Shown here: positions 16,272 through 24,408 of the stretch, piece by piece
Layout of the letters: each line of letters begins with the position of its first letter
How positions within the stretch are numbered: position 1 is the first letter of the stretch
Assembly (NCBI GenBank): GCA_036501425.1
Contig: DASYAI010000081.1
Span: 1 to 49,723, forward strand
Length of the DNA stretch: 49,723 nt
Reading direction: 5' to 3'
DNA from: DATKRB01 sp036501425
GTDB taxonomy: Bacteria; Actinomycetota; Acidimicrobiia; Acidimicrobiales; RAAP-2
Program-made: the position numbers and the translations under genes
Notes under the pieces: generated by a model
What the model saw: only the letters and a program-made list of their open reading frames with translations
What the model was told of the DNA's origin: nothing
Databases searched by the model: none

Positions 16272-19200
16272 TCAGCCGATGGCCCGACGGACAAGGTCCG
16301 CCTGCTCGAGCTGGTGCAGGGCCGCGCTTCCGGTGGCCGGACTGGCCGACTCGTCCCGGCTCACGTGGCGCAGCGAGCAGCGCTCGGCGACCAACCGGTG
16401 CAGCCGGGCGTGGACGAACGACCATGCCCCCATGTTCTCAGGCTCCTCTTGGAGCCACACCACCTCTTCTATCTGGGCGTATCGGTCCAACAGTTGGGCG
16501 ATCGGCCCTTCTGGCCACGGGTAGAGCTGCTCCACCCGGACCACGGCCACCCCGGAGGGCGCGACCTCGGGCACCCCGGGCACCGCGCCTTCGGAAGCCG
16601 CCTCGCCCGACAGCAGCTGATCCCGGCGGTGCAGCGCCTCGTGGGCGATCTTCCCGCTGCACAGCACCACCCGGCGCACCACCTGGGGATCGGGATGGGT
16701 GGGATCGTCGATGATCTCGGCGAAGCTGCCGGTCACCAGGTCCGCCAGGGGCGAGCGGGTGTCGCGCGCCCGCAGCATGGATTTGGGCGTGATGGTGATC
16801 AGTGGCGTCTTGGGGTCGCGGTGCACCTGCGCCCGGAGCAGGTGGAAGTACTGGGCCGCGCTCGACGGCTGCGCCACCCGGAGGTTCCCGTTCGCGCACA
16901 GCGAGAGGAACCGCTCCAACCGGGCCGACGAGTGCTCTGGTCCCTGCCCCTCGAACCCGTGGGGCAGCAAGAGCACGAGGCCGGCCCGCTGGCCCCACTT
17001 GTCCTGGGCGGCGACGAGGAAGTTGTCGATGATGATCTCGGCGCCGTTCACGAAGTCGCCGAACTGCGCCTCCCAGGCCACCAGCGAATCGGGTGCTTCC
17101 ACCGAGTAGCCGTACTCGAAGCCCACCGCGGCATACTCCGAGAGCAGCGAGTCGCGGACCGTGAAGTGCCCCAGGGGCCCGGCTCCGTCCAGTCTCCTGA
17201 CCGGGTCGAACGAGCCCGCATGGGCGCCGAGATGCGCCAGCGGGACGAACTCGGCACCGGTCACGTAGTCGACGAGCACCGCGTGGCGGTGGCTGAACGT
17301 CCCGCGGCGGGTGTCCTGCCCCGTCAGCCGGACGTCGGCGCCCTCGGCCAGCAGCGAGCCGAAGGCCAGCGCCTCGGCGAGGGCCCAGTCCACCTCTCCC
17401 CCGGCGACCAACCGGTCGCGCTGGACGAATTGCCGTTCGAGCTTCGGGTGCACGGTGAACCCTTCGGGCGCGGTGCGCACCGCCTGCGCCAGGGCCAGCA
17501 GCACGCCCTGGTCGACGCCCGTCGGCACCGGGGAGATCACCGGCCCCGCCCGGCCGCTCGGAGCCAGGTGCGCCGGCGGCGCCGGGGGCTCGGCACGGAC
17601 CTCGTCGAGCGCCCGCTGGAGGCGCGAGTCGAAGTCGTCGAGCGCCTCCTGCGCCGCCTCCATGGTGATGTCGCCCCGCCGCACGAGCGTCTCGGTGTAG
17701 AGCTTCCGCACCGACCGCTTCGCCTCGATGCGCTGGTACATGAGCGGCTGGGTGTAGCTCGGGTCGTCGCCCTCGTTGTGGCCGTGCCGGCGGTAGCAGA
17801 CCAGGTCGATCACGACGTCCTTGTGGAATCGCTGGCGGAAGCCGAAGGCCAGGCGCGCCGCCCGGACGCACGCCTCGGGGTCGTCGCCGTTCACGTGGAA
17901 GACCGGCGCCTGGACCATCTTGGCCACGTCGGTCGGGTAGACCGAGGTCCGGGCGGCCTCGGGGGCGGTGGTGAAGCCCAGCTGGTTGTTGATGACCAGG
18001 TGGACCGTCCCCCCGGTCCGGTAGCCCGACAGCCCCGAGAGGTTCAGCGTCTCGGCGACCACTCCCTGACCGGCGAAGGCGGCGTCACCGTGGACGAGCA
18101 CCGAGAGGATCGGGAAGCTCCCCCGGCCGTCGCCCCCGTTCCCCTCGCTCCCGTTGCCCTGGGCCCCGTCGGTCGGCGGGACCAGCCGGTCCTGCTTGGC
18201 CCGCGCCATGCCCTCGACGACCGGGTCGACCGCCTCGAGATGGGACGGGTTGGACGCCAGGGTGACCGGCAGGTCGATCCCCGAGCGCCCGGCGAACTTC
18301 CCGTGCGCACCCTTGTGGTACTTGACGTCGCCCGAGCCCTGGACCGACTCAGGGTCGAGGTTGCCCTCGAACTCTTCGAAGATCTCGCGGTAGGACTTCC
18401 CGACGATGTTGGCGAGCACGTTCAGGCGGCCCCGGTGGGCCATCCCCATCACCGCCTCGGCGACGCCACCGGTGGCCGCCTCGTCGAGCAGCGTGTCGAG
18501 CAGCACGATGGCCGACTCCGCCCCTTCGAGACCGAACCGCTTCTGCCCCACGTACCGGGTGTGGAGGAAGCGCTCGAAGACCTCGGCGGCATTCAGCCGC
18601 TCGAGGATGTAGCGCTGCTCGGGCGTCCCCAGGGTGGTCGAGACCCCCTCGACGTGCTCTTGGATCCATCGCTTCTGCTCGGGGTCCTGGATGTGCATGT
18701 ACTCGACGGCCAGGGTGCGGCAGTAGGCGTCGCGCAGCAGGTGCAGGATCTCGTCGAGGGTGGCCACCTCCCTCCCCGCCAGCCCGTCGGCGAGGAACGG
18801 GCGCCCGAGGTCCCAGATCGACAGGCCGTAGGTCGCGGGGTCCAGCTCGGAGTGGAAGTGGGGCGGCTCGGCGTCGAGCGGGTCGAGGTGCGCGATCAGG
18901 TGCCCGCGCACCCGGTACATGTTGATGAGCGTCTGGACGTGCACCTGCTTGACCATCCGCTGGCGCTCGCCGACCTCACCCTCGCCGGACGGATTGACGT
19001 CGGTCCGCCAGCGGGCCGGCTCGTAGGGGACGCCCATCGAGGCGAAGACGTCGTCGTAGAACCCACCCTTGCCGGTCAGGTAGTCCGACACCCGGGACAA
19101 GAACAGCCCCGACTCGGCCCCCTGGATGATCCGGTGGTCGTAGGTCGACGTGAGCGTGACGACCTTGCCGATGCCGAGCTCGGCGGTCACCCGCGGGTCC

Positions 19201-20204
19201 GCCGCCTCGAAGCCGGGCGGGAAGCCGAGAGCCCCGACCCCGATGATGGCCCCCTGGCCGGGCATGAGCCGCGGGACCGACTGCACCGTGCCGATGGTGC
19301 CCGGGTTGGTGAGCGTGACCGTCGTGCCGGCGAAGTCGTCGGCCGTCGCCTTGCCGGAGTGCACCTTGCGGACGAGGTCCTCGTAGGCCACGACGAAGGA
19401 CCGGAAGTCGAGGGTGTCGGCCCCGGCGATGCAGGGCACCAGCAGGGTGCGGCTCCCGTCGGGCCGCTCGAGGTCCACGGCCAGGCCCAGGCCGACGTGC
19501 GCCGGACGACGGACGCCCGGGGCTCCCCGCTCACCGGTGCTGGCCACGAAGGAACGGTTGAGGGCCGGCACGTCCGCCAGCGCCCGCACGACCGCGTAGC
19601 CGATCAGGTGGGTGAAGCTGACCTTGGCGCCCGTGGTGCGCGCCAGCTGGTTGTTGAGGATCTGGCGGTTGACCTCCAGCAGCTTGGCCGGAACCACCCG
19701 GAAGCTGGTCGCCGTAGGGACGCCCAGGCTCGCCTCCATGTTGGTCACGATCCGCGACGCGGCGCCGCGCAGCTCGACCACCTCGTCGTCGGCCGCGGAC
19801 CGGTTGGCGGTGCCCGTCGCCCCCCCGCTCGGGGGCGCCGGGCGGATCCCGTCGGCCGCCGGCGCGGGTCCGACCGATGGCCCCCGGGACTCGGCGGCCC
19901 CGCCAACGGGGGCCGCGACCGCCGGCGGGGGCGCTGGCCCGGGCGAGGCGGCCGGGCTCGGCAGGGCCGACGGTGCGACCGGTCGCGCCGGCATCGCGGC
20001 CGTGATCGAGCTGGGCACCGGGGCTGGCCGGTAGTCGGCGAAGAACTCCCGCCAGCTCTGCGCCACCGACGTCGGGTCGGCCACGAACCGGTCGTACATG
20101 TCGTCGACCAGCCAGGCGTTCGGGCCGAAGGAACCCCCTGGTCGCCGGTCGGCCGCCACGTCGTTCCTCACGGCAGCGCGAGGGACGTCACTCGCGTCGC
20201 TCAT
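16272..20204 (-). CDS. kgd: Multifunctional 2-oxoglutarate decarboxylase/dehydrogenase E1-E2 (Kgd/SucA)
   Basis: A 1310-residue fusion of an E2o-like acyltransferase core and a thiamine-diphosphate E1o unit, as in mycobacterial KGD and corynebacterial OdhA. The short N-terminal helix (NAWLVDDMYDRFVADPTSVA) is typical. The acyltransferase segment (~115-360) contains HLIGYAVVRALADVPALN and the active-site TYDHRIIQGAESG; no lipoyl domain is present, as expected. The E1o part shows MGMAHRGRLNVLANI, SGDVKYHKGAHG, VHGDAAFAGQGVVAETLN (ThDP/Mg region), YRRHGHNEGDDPSYTQP and VWLQEEPENMGAW. It carries 2-oxoglutarate to succinyl-CoA (with Lpd and lipoylated E2p) or to succinate semialdehyde. The start ATG at 20204 is 6 nt after TAGGCT, suggesting a leaderless message; the NYN-S1 gene follows. 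Confidence 0.95.
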   Translation of the reverse strand: MSDASDVPRAAVRNDVAADRRPGGSFGPNAWLVDDMYDRFVADPTSVAQSWREFFADYRPAPVPSSITAAMPARPVAPSALPSPAASPGPAPPPAVAAPVGGAAESRGPSVGPAPAADGIRPAPPSGGATGTANRSAADDEVVELRGAASRIVTNMEASLGVPTATSFRVVPAKLLEVNRQILNNQLARTTGAKVSFTHLIGYAVVRALADVPALNRSFVASTGERGAPGVRRPAHVGLGLAVDLERPDGSRTLLVPCIAGADTLDFRSFVVAYEDLVRKVHSGKATADDFAGTTVTLTNPGTIGTVQSVPRLMPGQGAIIGVGALGFPPGFEAADPRVTAELGIGKVVTLTSTYDHRIIQGAESGLFLSRVSDYLTGKGGFYDDVFASMGVPYEPARWRTDVNPSGEGEVGERQRMVKQVHVQTLINMYRVRGHLIAHLDPLDAEPPHFHSELDPATYGLSIWDLGRPFLADGLAGREVATLDEILHLLRDAYCRTLAVEYMHIQDPEQKRWIQEHVEGVSTTLGTPEQRYILERLNAAEVFERFLHTRYVGQKRFGLEGAESAIVLLDTLLDEAATGGVAEAVMGMAHRGRLNVLANIVGKSYREIFEEFEGNLDPESVQGSGDVKYHKGAHGKFAGRSGIDLPVTLASNPSHLEAVDPVVEGMARAKQDRLVPPTDGAQGNGSEGNGGDGRGSFPILSVLVHGDAAFAGQGVVAETLNLSGLSGYRTGGTVHLVINNQLGFTTAPEAARTSVYPTDVAKMVQAPVFHVNGDDPEACVRAARLAFGFRQRFHKDVVIDLVCYRRHGHNEGDDPSYTQPLMYQRIEAKRSVRKLYTETLVRRGDITMEAAQEALDDFDSRLQRALDEVRAEPPAPPAHLAPSGRAGPVISPVPTGVDQGVLLALAQAVRTAPEGFTVHPKLERQFVQRDRLVAGGEVDWALAEALAFGSLLAEGADVRLTGQDTRRGTFSHRHAVLVDYVTGAEFVPLAHLGAHAGSFDPVRRLDGAGPLGHFTVRDSLLSEYAAVGFEYGYSVEAPDSLVAWEAQFGDFVNGAEIIIDNFLVAAQDKWGQRAGLVLLLPHGFEGQGPEHSSARLERFLSLCANGNLRVAQPSSAAQYFHLLRAQVHRDPKTPLITITPKSMLRARDTRSPLADLVTGSFAEIIDDPTHPDPQVVRRVVLCSGKIAHEALHRRDQLLSGEAASEGAVPGVPEVAPSGVAVVRVEQLYPWPEGPIAQLLDRYAQIEEVVWLQEEPENMGAWSFVHARLHRLVAERCSLRHVSRDESASPATGSAALHQLEQADLVRRAIG

Positions 20205-20210
20205 GACCAC

Positions 20211-20216
20211 AGCCTA
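20211..20216 (-). promoter_or_regulatory. TAGGCT -10 box, leaderless start of kgd
   Basis: TAGGCT on the minus strand is 6 nt before the ATG at 20204. No ribosome binding site is visible upstream of kgd. Confidence 0.5.
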
Positions 20217-20280
20217 ATGGACGACCAGGGCGGACCCTAGGGCACATTCGGGCCGCCGGGTGCGCCGGGGCCGGCGAGGT

Positions 20281-20286
20281 TAGCTT
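20281..20286 (+). promoter_or_regulatory. TAGCTT -10 box, leaderless start
   Basis: TAGCTT is 6 nt before the GTG at 20293. With the kgd box this makes a compact divergent promoter region of about 90 bp. Confidence 0.5.
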
Positions 20287-20292
20287 CGGACC

Positions 20293-21177
20293 GTGCCGCG
20301 GACCGGGTTCGAGACCGCCGCTGACGGCGCCGGCCCCCGGGGCCTCCACGTGGTCGTCCGGCCGCCGGTCAGCGGATGGGACCGGCGCCGACCCGGCGTG
20401 CTCGACGGGGCGCCGACCGGCGTGGACGAGGCGCCGACCGTCGTCTTCGTGCACGGATCCCTCGACCGGGCGGCGAGCTTCGGGCGGGTCGCCCGTCGCC
20501 TGCCCGAGCTCAGGGTCGTCGCCTACGACCGCCGGGGCTACCAGGGGTCGCGGTCCCTCGGGCCGGGGACCTTCGAGCGGCACGTCACCGATCTGTTGGA
20601 CGTCGCCGCCGCGGCAGCCGGGGGCCGGCCGGTCCTGGCGGCCGGGCACAGCCTGGGCGGCCTGGTCGCGCTGTCCGCCGCCCTGCTGCGCCCGGCCCAG
20701 TTCGTCGGGATCGCCGCCTACGAGCCACCGCCGATCGACCGGGCGGCAGCCGGCCCCGCACCCGAGCCCGGGGGCGATCTCGAATCGACGGTCGGCCGCT
20801 TCTTCGGCGCCTTCGGCGGCCCGGGGAGCTGGGCGGCCCTGCCCGCCCGGGCCCGGCAGGAGCGGATCGCCGACGGTCCGGCGCTGGTCGCCGATCTGCG
20901 CTCGGCCCGAACGCGGTTCGAGCCCGACCCCGCCGCGCTCGGGGTGCCTGCGGTCTTCGGCCTGGGCTCCCGAGCTTCGGCGACCCACCGGGCCAGCGTC
21001 GCCCGGCTGCTCCGGGTGGTTCCCGGATCGCTCGAGCACCGGATCGAGGGGGCGGCCCACGGCGCCCATCTCTCGCACCCCGACGCCTTCGCCCGGTTCG
21101 TCCGGTTGGCGTGGGAGCACGCCACCGGCAGCGCCCCTGGCCGCCCCGGCGCGAGGGGCGAGGGGTACAGAGGATGA
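20293..21177 (+). CDS. Alpha/beta hydrolase
   Basis: A 294-residue alpha/beta-hydrolase. VVFVHGSLDRAASF supplies the oxyanion-hole HGS, VVAYDRRGYQGS is the usual following strand, AAGHSLGGLVAL is the nucleophile elbow with the catalytic Ser, and EGAAHGAHLSHPDAF the catalytic His. Substrate unknown. The stop TGA overlaps the ATG of the next gene (ATGA at 21174), so it forms a two-gene operon with the TIGR01777 epimerase. Start GTG at 20293 is supported by the 6-nt spacing to TAGCTT. Confidence 0.85.
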   Translation: MPRTGFETAADGAGPRGLHVVVRPPVSGWDRRRPGVLDGAPTGVDEAPTVVFVHGSLDRAASFGRVARRLPELRVVAYDRRGYQGSRSLGPGTFERHVTDLLDVAAAAAGGRPVLAAGHSLGGLVALSAALLRPAQFVGIAAYEPPPIDRAAAGPAPEPGGDLESTVGRFFGAFGGPGSWAALPARARQERIADGPALVADLRSARTRFEPDPAALGVPAVFGLGSRASATHRASVARLLRVVPGSLEHRIEGAAHGAHLSHPDAFARFVRLAWEHATGSAPGRPGARGEGYRG

Positions 21178-22103
21178 AGGTCCTGGTCAGTGGATCGAGC
21201 GGCCTGGTCGGCACGGCGTTGACGAGCTCCCTGCACGCCGCGGGACACGAGGTGGTGCGCCTGATCCGGCAACCCACGCCCGGCGCCGGCGACGGGTCCG
21301 CCGAGCCCGAGGTCCGGTGGGATCCGACCACCGGGGTCGTCGACCTCGAGCAGCTGGCCGCCGCCGGGCCGATCCATGCGGCGGTCAACCTGGCGGGCGC
21401 CGGCATCGCCGACCGGCGGTGGACGGTGGCCCGCCGCCGGCTGATCATGACCAGCCGGCGCGAGCCCACCCGCCTGCTCGCCAACATCCTGAGTCGCCTG
21501 TCGCCTCGCCCCGGCGTGCTGGTGTCGGCCTCGGCAGTGGGCTTCTACGGCGACCGGGGGGCCCAGGTCCTCACGGAGGGGCAGCCGGCGGGCGAGGGGT
21601 TCCTGGCCGAGGTCTGCCGTACCTGGGAAGCCGCCACCGCCCCGGCGGCCGACGGGGGGATCCGGGTCGTCCACCTGCGCTCGGGCATCGTGCTCTCCCC
21701 GAGCGGGGGCATCCTGGGCCGGCTCCTCCCGCTCTACCGCCTGGGCCTGGGCGGCCGGCTCGGGAGCGGGCGGCAGTACGTCAGCTGGATCAGCCTGCGC
21801 GACCAGGTCGCGGTGATCAGGGCCGCGCTCGAGGATCCCCGCCTGGCGGGCCCGGTCAACGCCGTGGCCCCCACCCCGGTGACCAACGCCCAGCTCACCC
21901 GGGCGCTCGGGCGAGCGCTGCACCGGCCCGCTCCCTGGGTCGTGCCCGCGGTCGCCCTCCGGGTGGCGCTGGGGGCCCACCTCGCCGACGAGCTGCTGCT
22001 GGCCAGCCAGCGGGCGCAGCCGGCCCGGCTCCTCCAGATCGGGCACCGCTTCGTCGATCCCGACATCGACGCCGCGCTGACGTGGGTCGCCGGCGCCCGC
22101 TGA
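21174..22103 (+). CDS. TIGR01777 family NAD(P)-dependent epimerase (YfcH/SDR39U1-like)
   Basis: A 309-residue extended-SDR protein. The N-terminus MKVLVSGSSGLVGTALTSSL is the Rossmann GxxGxxG site; HAAVNLAGAGIADRRWT, LVSASAVGFYGDRG (replacing the SDR Ser/Tyr region with S-A-x-G-x-Y-G-D), RSGIVLSPSGG, QYVSWISLRDQV and the C-terminal LLLASQRAQPARL are the hallmark blocks of TIGR01777. Members bind NADP(H) and are annotated as nucleotide-sugar epimerases, but their substrate is unknown; some are linked to cell-division or SulA-like annotation. Translationally coupled to the hydrolase before it. Confidence 0.88.
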   Translation: MKVLVSGSSGLVGTALTSSLHAAGHEVVRLIRQPTPGAGDGSAEPEVRWDPTTGVVDLEQLAAAGPIHAAVNLAGAGIADRRWTVARRRLIMTSRREPTRLLANILSRLSPRPGVLVSASAVGFYGDRGAQVLTEGQPAGEGFLAEVCRTWEAATAPAADGGIRVVHLRSGIVLSPSGGILGRLLPLYRLGLGGRLGSGRQYVSWISLRDQVAVIRAALEDPRLAGPVNAVAPTPVTNAQLTRALGRALHRPAPWVVPAVALRVALGAHLADELLLASQRAQPARLLQIGHRFVDPDIDAALTWVAGAR

Positions 22104-22106
22104 CCG

Positions 22107-22120
22107 GGCGCACCGGCGCC
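22107..22120. terminator. Short GC hairpin after the epimerase gene
   Basis: ggcgc-accg-gcgcc forms a 5-bp stem with a 4-nt loop in the 45-bp gap between convergent genes. There is no T-tract, so activity as a terminator is a guess. Confidence 0.25.
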
Positions 22121-22148
22121 ATCACCTCGGATCCGGCGCGGCGCGGCG

Positions 22149-23087
22149 TCAGCTCCGCGGCGCCGGCGTGTGCGCGACGTTGCCCCCCAGTCGTCTCGAG
22201 CGCGAGCGGAGCGACAGCATCTCGTGGAAACCCGAGTCGTCGCCCTTCATGCCGCTCACCAACGGCGAGTGGGAGAGCCAGAAGGCCCCGACGAACAGCA
22301 CGAGCAGCGAGAGCGCCTCGAGCGGCCCGTGGTACCCCGACGTGGTCAGGTTGTCGCCGAACAGCCCGATCCCGATCAGGATGCTGGCCAGCGGGTCGAC
22401 GAGCACCAGGGTCGACTGCGAGGCGGCGATCGGTCCCGCGTGGAAGGCGTTCTGGGCGAGGAAGACCGACAGCAACCCCGACCCGACGAGGCCGTAGGTC
22501 TGCCAGTGCCGGAACACGTCCGACCAGTCACCCCCGAGGTAGCGGGTGACCGTCTTGGTGAGGGCGGCGGTGAAGGCGAACCCCACGGCCGACGACGTGC
22601 CGAACATGGCGGCCCGCCACCACCGCGAGCCGCGGCGGGCCAGGACCACGCCCGCCACGATGACCACCCCCGACAGCGCCCCGACCGTCGCCCAGTCCGC
22701 GCCGCCCGGAAGCCGCTCGCCCCCGGTCGGCGAGGCGAAGAGCAAGAACCCGGCCAGGCCCCCGGCGGCGGCCAGCACGCCGGCCCACTCGCGCACCCCG
22801 ACGCGGAAGCGGAACCACACGGCCAGGATCAGGACCAGGAAGAGCAGCTCGGTGGTCAGCACCGGCTGAACCTGGCTGAGCCGGCCGAGGTGCAGCGCGC
22901 TGGCCTGCGCCACGAACGACACGATCATGAAGGCGAAACCCAGGATCCACACGCCGCGGCGCAGGGCGTGGGTCACCAGGCGCAGCTTGAGCGTCGCGTC
23001 CGCCGGCGCGGTCTCTACGCCCATGCGTTGGAACACGCTCGTGAGCGCGTTCGAGAGGGCGGCGATCAACGCGAGCAAATAGACCAT
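22149..23087 (-). CDS. DMT-superfamily membrane permease (EamA/NIPA-like)
   Basis: A 312-residue integral membrane protein with about nine to ten hydrophobic helices, starting MVYLLALIAALSNALTSVFQ. The halves resemble the duplicated EamA arrangement: LSQVQPVLTTELLFLVLIL in the first half and AASQSTLVLVDPLASILIGI in the second. The DMT superfamily moves small metabolites; the NIPA subgroup has been linked to Mg2+. Substrate cannot be told here. ATG at 23087; TAGAAT lies 13 nt before it on the minus strand, leaving a leader of only a few bases. The C-terminal ~40 residues are soluble and basic. Confidence 0.8.
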   Translation of the reverse strand: MVYLLALIAALSNALTSVFQRMGVETAPADATLKLRLVTHALRRGVWILGFAFMIVSFVAQASALHLGRLSQVQPVLTTELLFLVLILAVWFRFRVGVREWAGVLAAAGGLAGFLLFASPTGGERLPGGADWATVGALSGVVIVAGVVLARRGSRWWRAAMFGTSSAVGFAFTAALTKTVTRYLGGDWSDVFRHWQTYGLVGSGLLSVFLAQNAFHAGPIAASQSTLVLVDPLASILIGIGLFGDNLTTSGYHGPLEALSLLVLFVGAFWLSHSPLVSGMKGDDSGFHEMLSLRSRSRRLGGNVAHTPAPRS

Positions 23088-23143
23088 CGGACCAGGGCTG
23101 ATTCTACGTGGCGCTCCTCGCCGCTCGTCCCTTTGGGGAGCCG

Positions 23144-23917
23144 TCAGCCCTCCCCGCCTCCGGCGACGGCGTCGGCAACGTCCCATCGGCCTGCCTCGGG
23201 GGACCCTCCCGACCCGCCCCGGCGGCCCCGGTCGTGGGGCAGGTGGTCGACGAATGCCCAGGTCCGGCGGTGGATCGAGGAGAGCCCGTAGCCGGCCAGG
23301 GCGATCTGGTGGGTCAGCGACGGGTAGCCCTTGTTGTGCTCGAAGTCGTACGCCGGAAAGTGCTCTGCCTCGGCCCGCATGATGCGGTCCCGCACCACTT
23401 TGGCCAGCACCGACGCCGCGGCGACGGCGGCGCAGTGCGCGTCGGCGTCGATCCGGGGCACGATCGTGGACGGCACCGCCACCGGCGGGAGATCGGGGAC
23501 GCGGTCGGCCCCCGGCCCGGCACGCAACAGGTCCACCGGCCCGTCCACCAGCAGGGCGTGGGGTCGCAGCTCGAGCGCGTGGAGGGCCCGGTAGCCGGCC
23601 AGACGGAGGGCGGCGGTCATCCCCCACCGGTCGCACTCGGCCGCGCTGGCGTGCCCCACCCCGGCGTCGGCGCACCAGGCGGCGATCTCCTCGAAGACCG
23701 CCTCGCGACGGGCTTCGGCCAGCAGCTTGGAGTCCTGCAACCAGAGGGGCATCGACGAGGGCCGCACCGAGGGGAACAGCACGGCGACGCCCACCGTCAC
23801 CGGCCCGGCCCACGCCCCCCGGCCCACTTCGTCCATGCCCGCCACCCATCGGTGGCCGGCCCGCCACAGCGCCCGCTCGTGGCGCAGGGTCGGTCGCTGG
23901 CTCCGCGGCCCGATCAC
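23144..23917 (-). CDS. rnhB: Ribonuclease HII
   Basis: A 257-residue enzyme that cleaves RNA in RNA-DNA hybrids and single embedded ribonucleotides. GMDEVGRGAWAGPVTVGVAV carries Asp29-Glu30 of the active site, WLQDSKLL is the D-S-K motif, LVDGPVDLL gives the third acidic residue, and DAHCAAVAAASVLAKVVRDR and YDFEHNKGYPSLTH complete the family pattern. The C-terminal ~25 residues are a Gly-rich extension. GTG at 23917 overlaps the stop of the RpiB-like gene (GTGA), so it is coupled to it. Compared with the usual ~200-230 residues it is slightly long at both ends. Confidence 0.93.
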   Translation of the reverse strand: MIGPRSQRPTLRHERALWRAGHRWVAGMDEVGRGAWAGPVTVGVAVLFPSVRPSSMPLWLQDSKLLAEARREAVFEEIAAWCADAGVGHASAAECDRWGMTAALRLAGYRALHALELRPHALLVDGPVDLLRAGPGADRVPDLPPVAVPSTIVPRIDADAHCAAVAAASVLAKVVRDRIMRAEAEHFPAYDFEHNKGYPSLTHQIALAGYGLSSIHRRTWAFVDHLPHDRGRRGGSGGSPEAGRWDVADAVAGGGEG

Positions 23918-24330
23918 GTCCCTTGCTCGAGCCGCGCCACAGGGCCGGCCTCGCGGTCGTCGAAGGGGGTCTGCAAGAAGGCCCCGACGACCTCGGCGGC
24001 CACCGCCGGCTCGGCCAGTGCCAGGCTCAGGGCCAGGACGTTGGCGTCGTTCCAGCGCCGGGCGCCCCGAGCGATCTGCGCGTCGACGCACAGCGCGGCC
24101 CGCACGCCGGGCACCTTGTTGGCGGCGATCGACACGCCGGTGCCGGTGGTGCAGCAGACGATCCCCCGGTCGGCGCGCCCTCGGGCAACCGCCGCCCCGA
24201 CCGCTCGGCCCACCTCGGGCCACTCGGAGCCGTCGGCGAGCTCCTCGACGTCGTGACCCTCGCGACGCAGCTGGTCCACCAACCCGGTCGTCAGGGCCGT
24301 CCGCTCGTCGGTACCGAAGGCGATCCGCAC
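23914..24330 (-). CDS. RpiB/LacA/LacB family sugar-phosphate isomerase
   Basis: A 138-residue protein of the ribose-5-phosphate isomerase B fold. IVCCTTGTGVSIAANKVPG aligns with the family CGTGxGMSIAANK loop, with Cys60 at the catalytic position, and GVRAALCVDAQIARGARRWNDANVLAL is the following conserved block. The N-terminal G-S-D-H-A-G segment is replaced by GTDERT, so a residue usually His is changed and substrate may differ from ribose-5-phosphate. GTG at 24330 (VRIAFGTDE) is 6 nt after TACCGT; an ATG at 24351 is an alternative. Coupled to rnhB. Confidence 0.82.
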   Translation of the reverse strand: MRIAFGTDERTALTTGLVDQLRREGHDVEELADGSEWPEVGRAVGAAVARGRADRGIVCCTTGTGVSIAANKVPGVRAALCVDAQIARGARRWNDANVLALSLALAEPAVAAEVVGAFLQTPFDDREAGPVARLEQGT

Positions 24331-24336
24331 CCGGCC

Positions 24337-24342
24337 ACGGTA
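24337..24342 (-). promoter_or_regulatory. TACCGT -10 box, leaderless start
   Basis: TACCGT on the minus strand ends 6 nt before the GTG at 24330 of the RpiB-like gene, favouring it over the ATG at 24351. Confidence 0.5.
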
Positions 24343-24395
24343 GCCAAGCATCGCCACCGGGCGCCCGGGACAGCGACCCTCCGGCGAGGCCCCCG

Positions 24396-24401
24396 TAATC
24401 T
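24396..24401 (+). promoter_or_regulatory. TAATCT -10 box, leaderless start
   Basis: TAATCT is 7 nt before the ATG at 24409 of the alpha-mannosidase gene, with no Shine-Dalgarno sequence between. Confidence 0.5.
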
Positions 24402-24408
24402 GGCGGCC

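Noticed and set aside
15672..20240. A 1,522-codon open frame on the plus strand across kgd
   Set aside because: It is antisense to kgd, whose domains are unmistakable. Long antisense frames are expected at this GC content; the product is Arg/Gly/His/Pro-rich with no domain.
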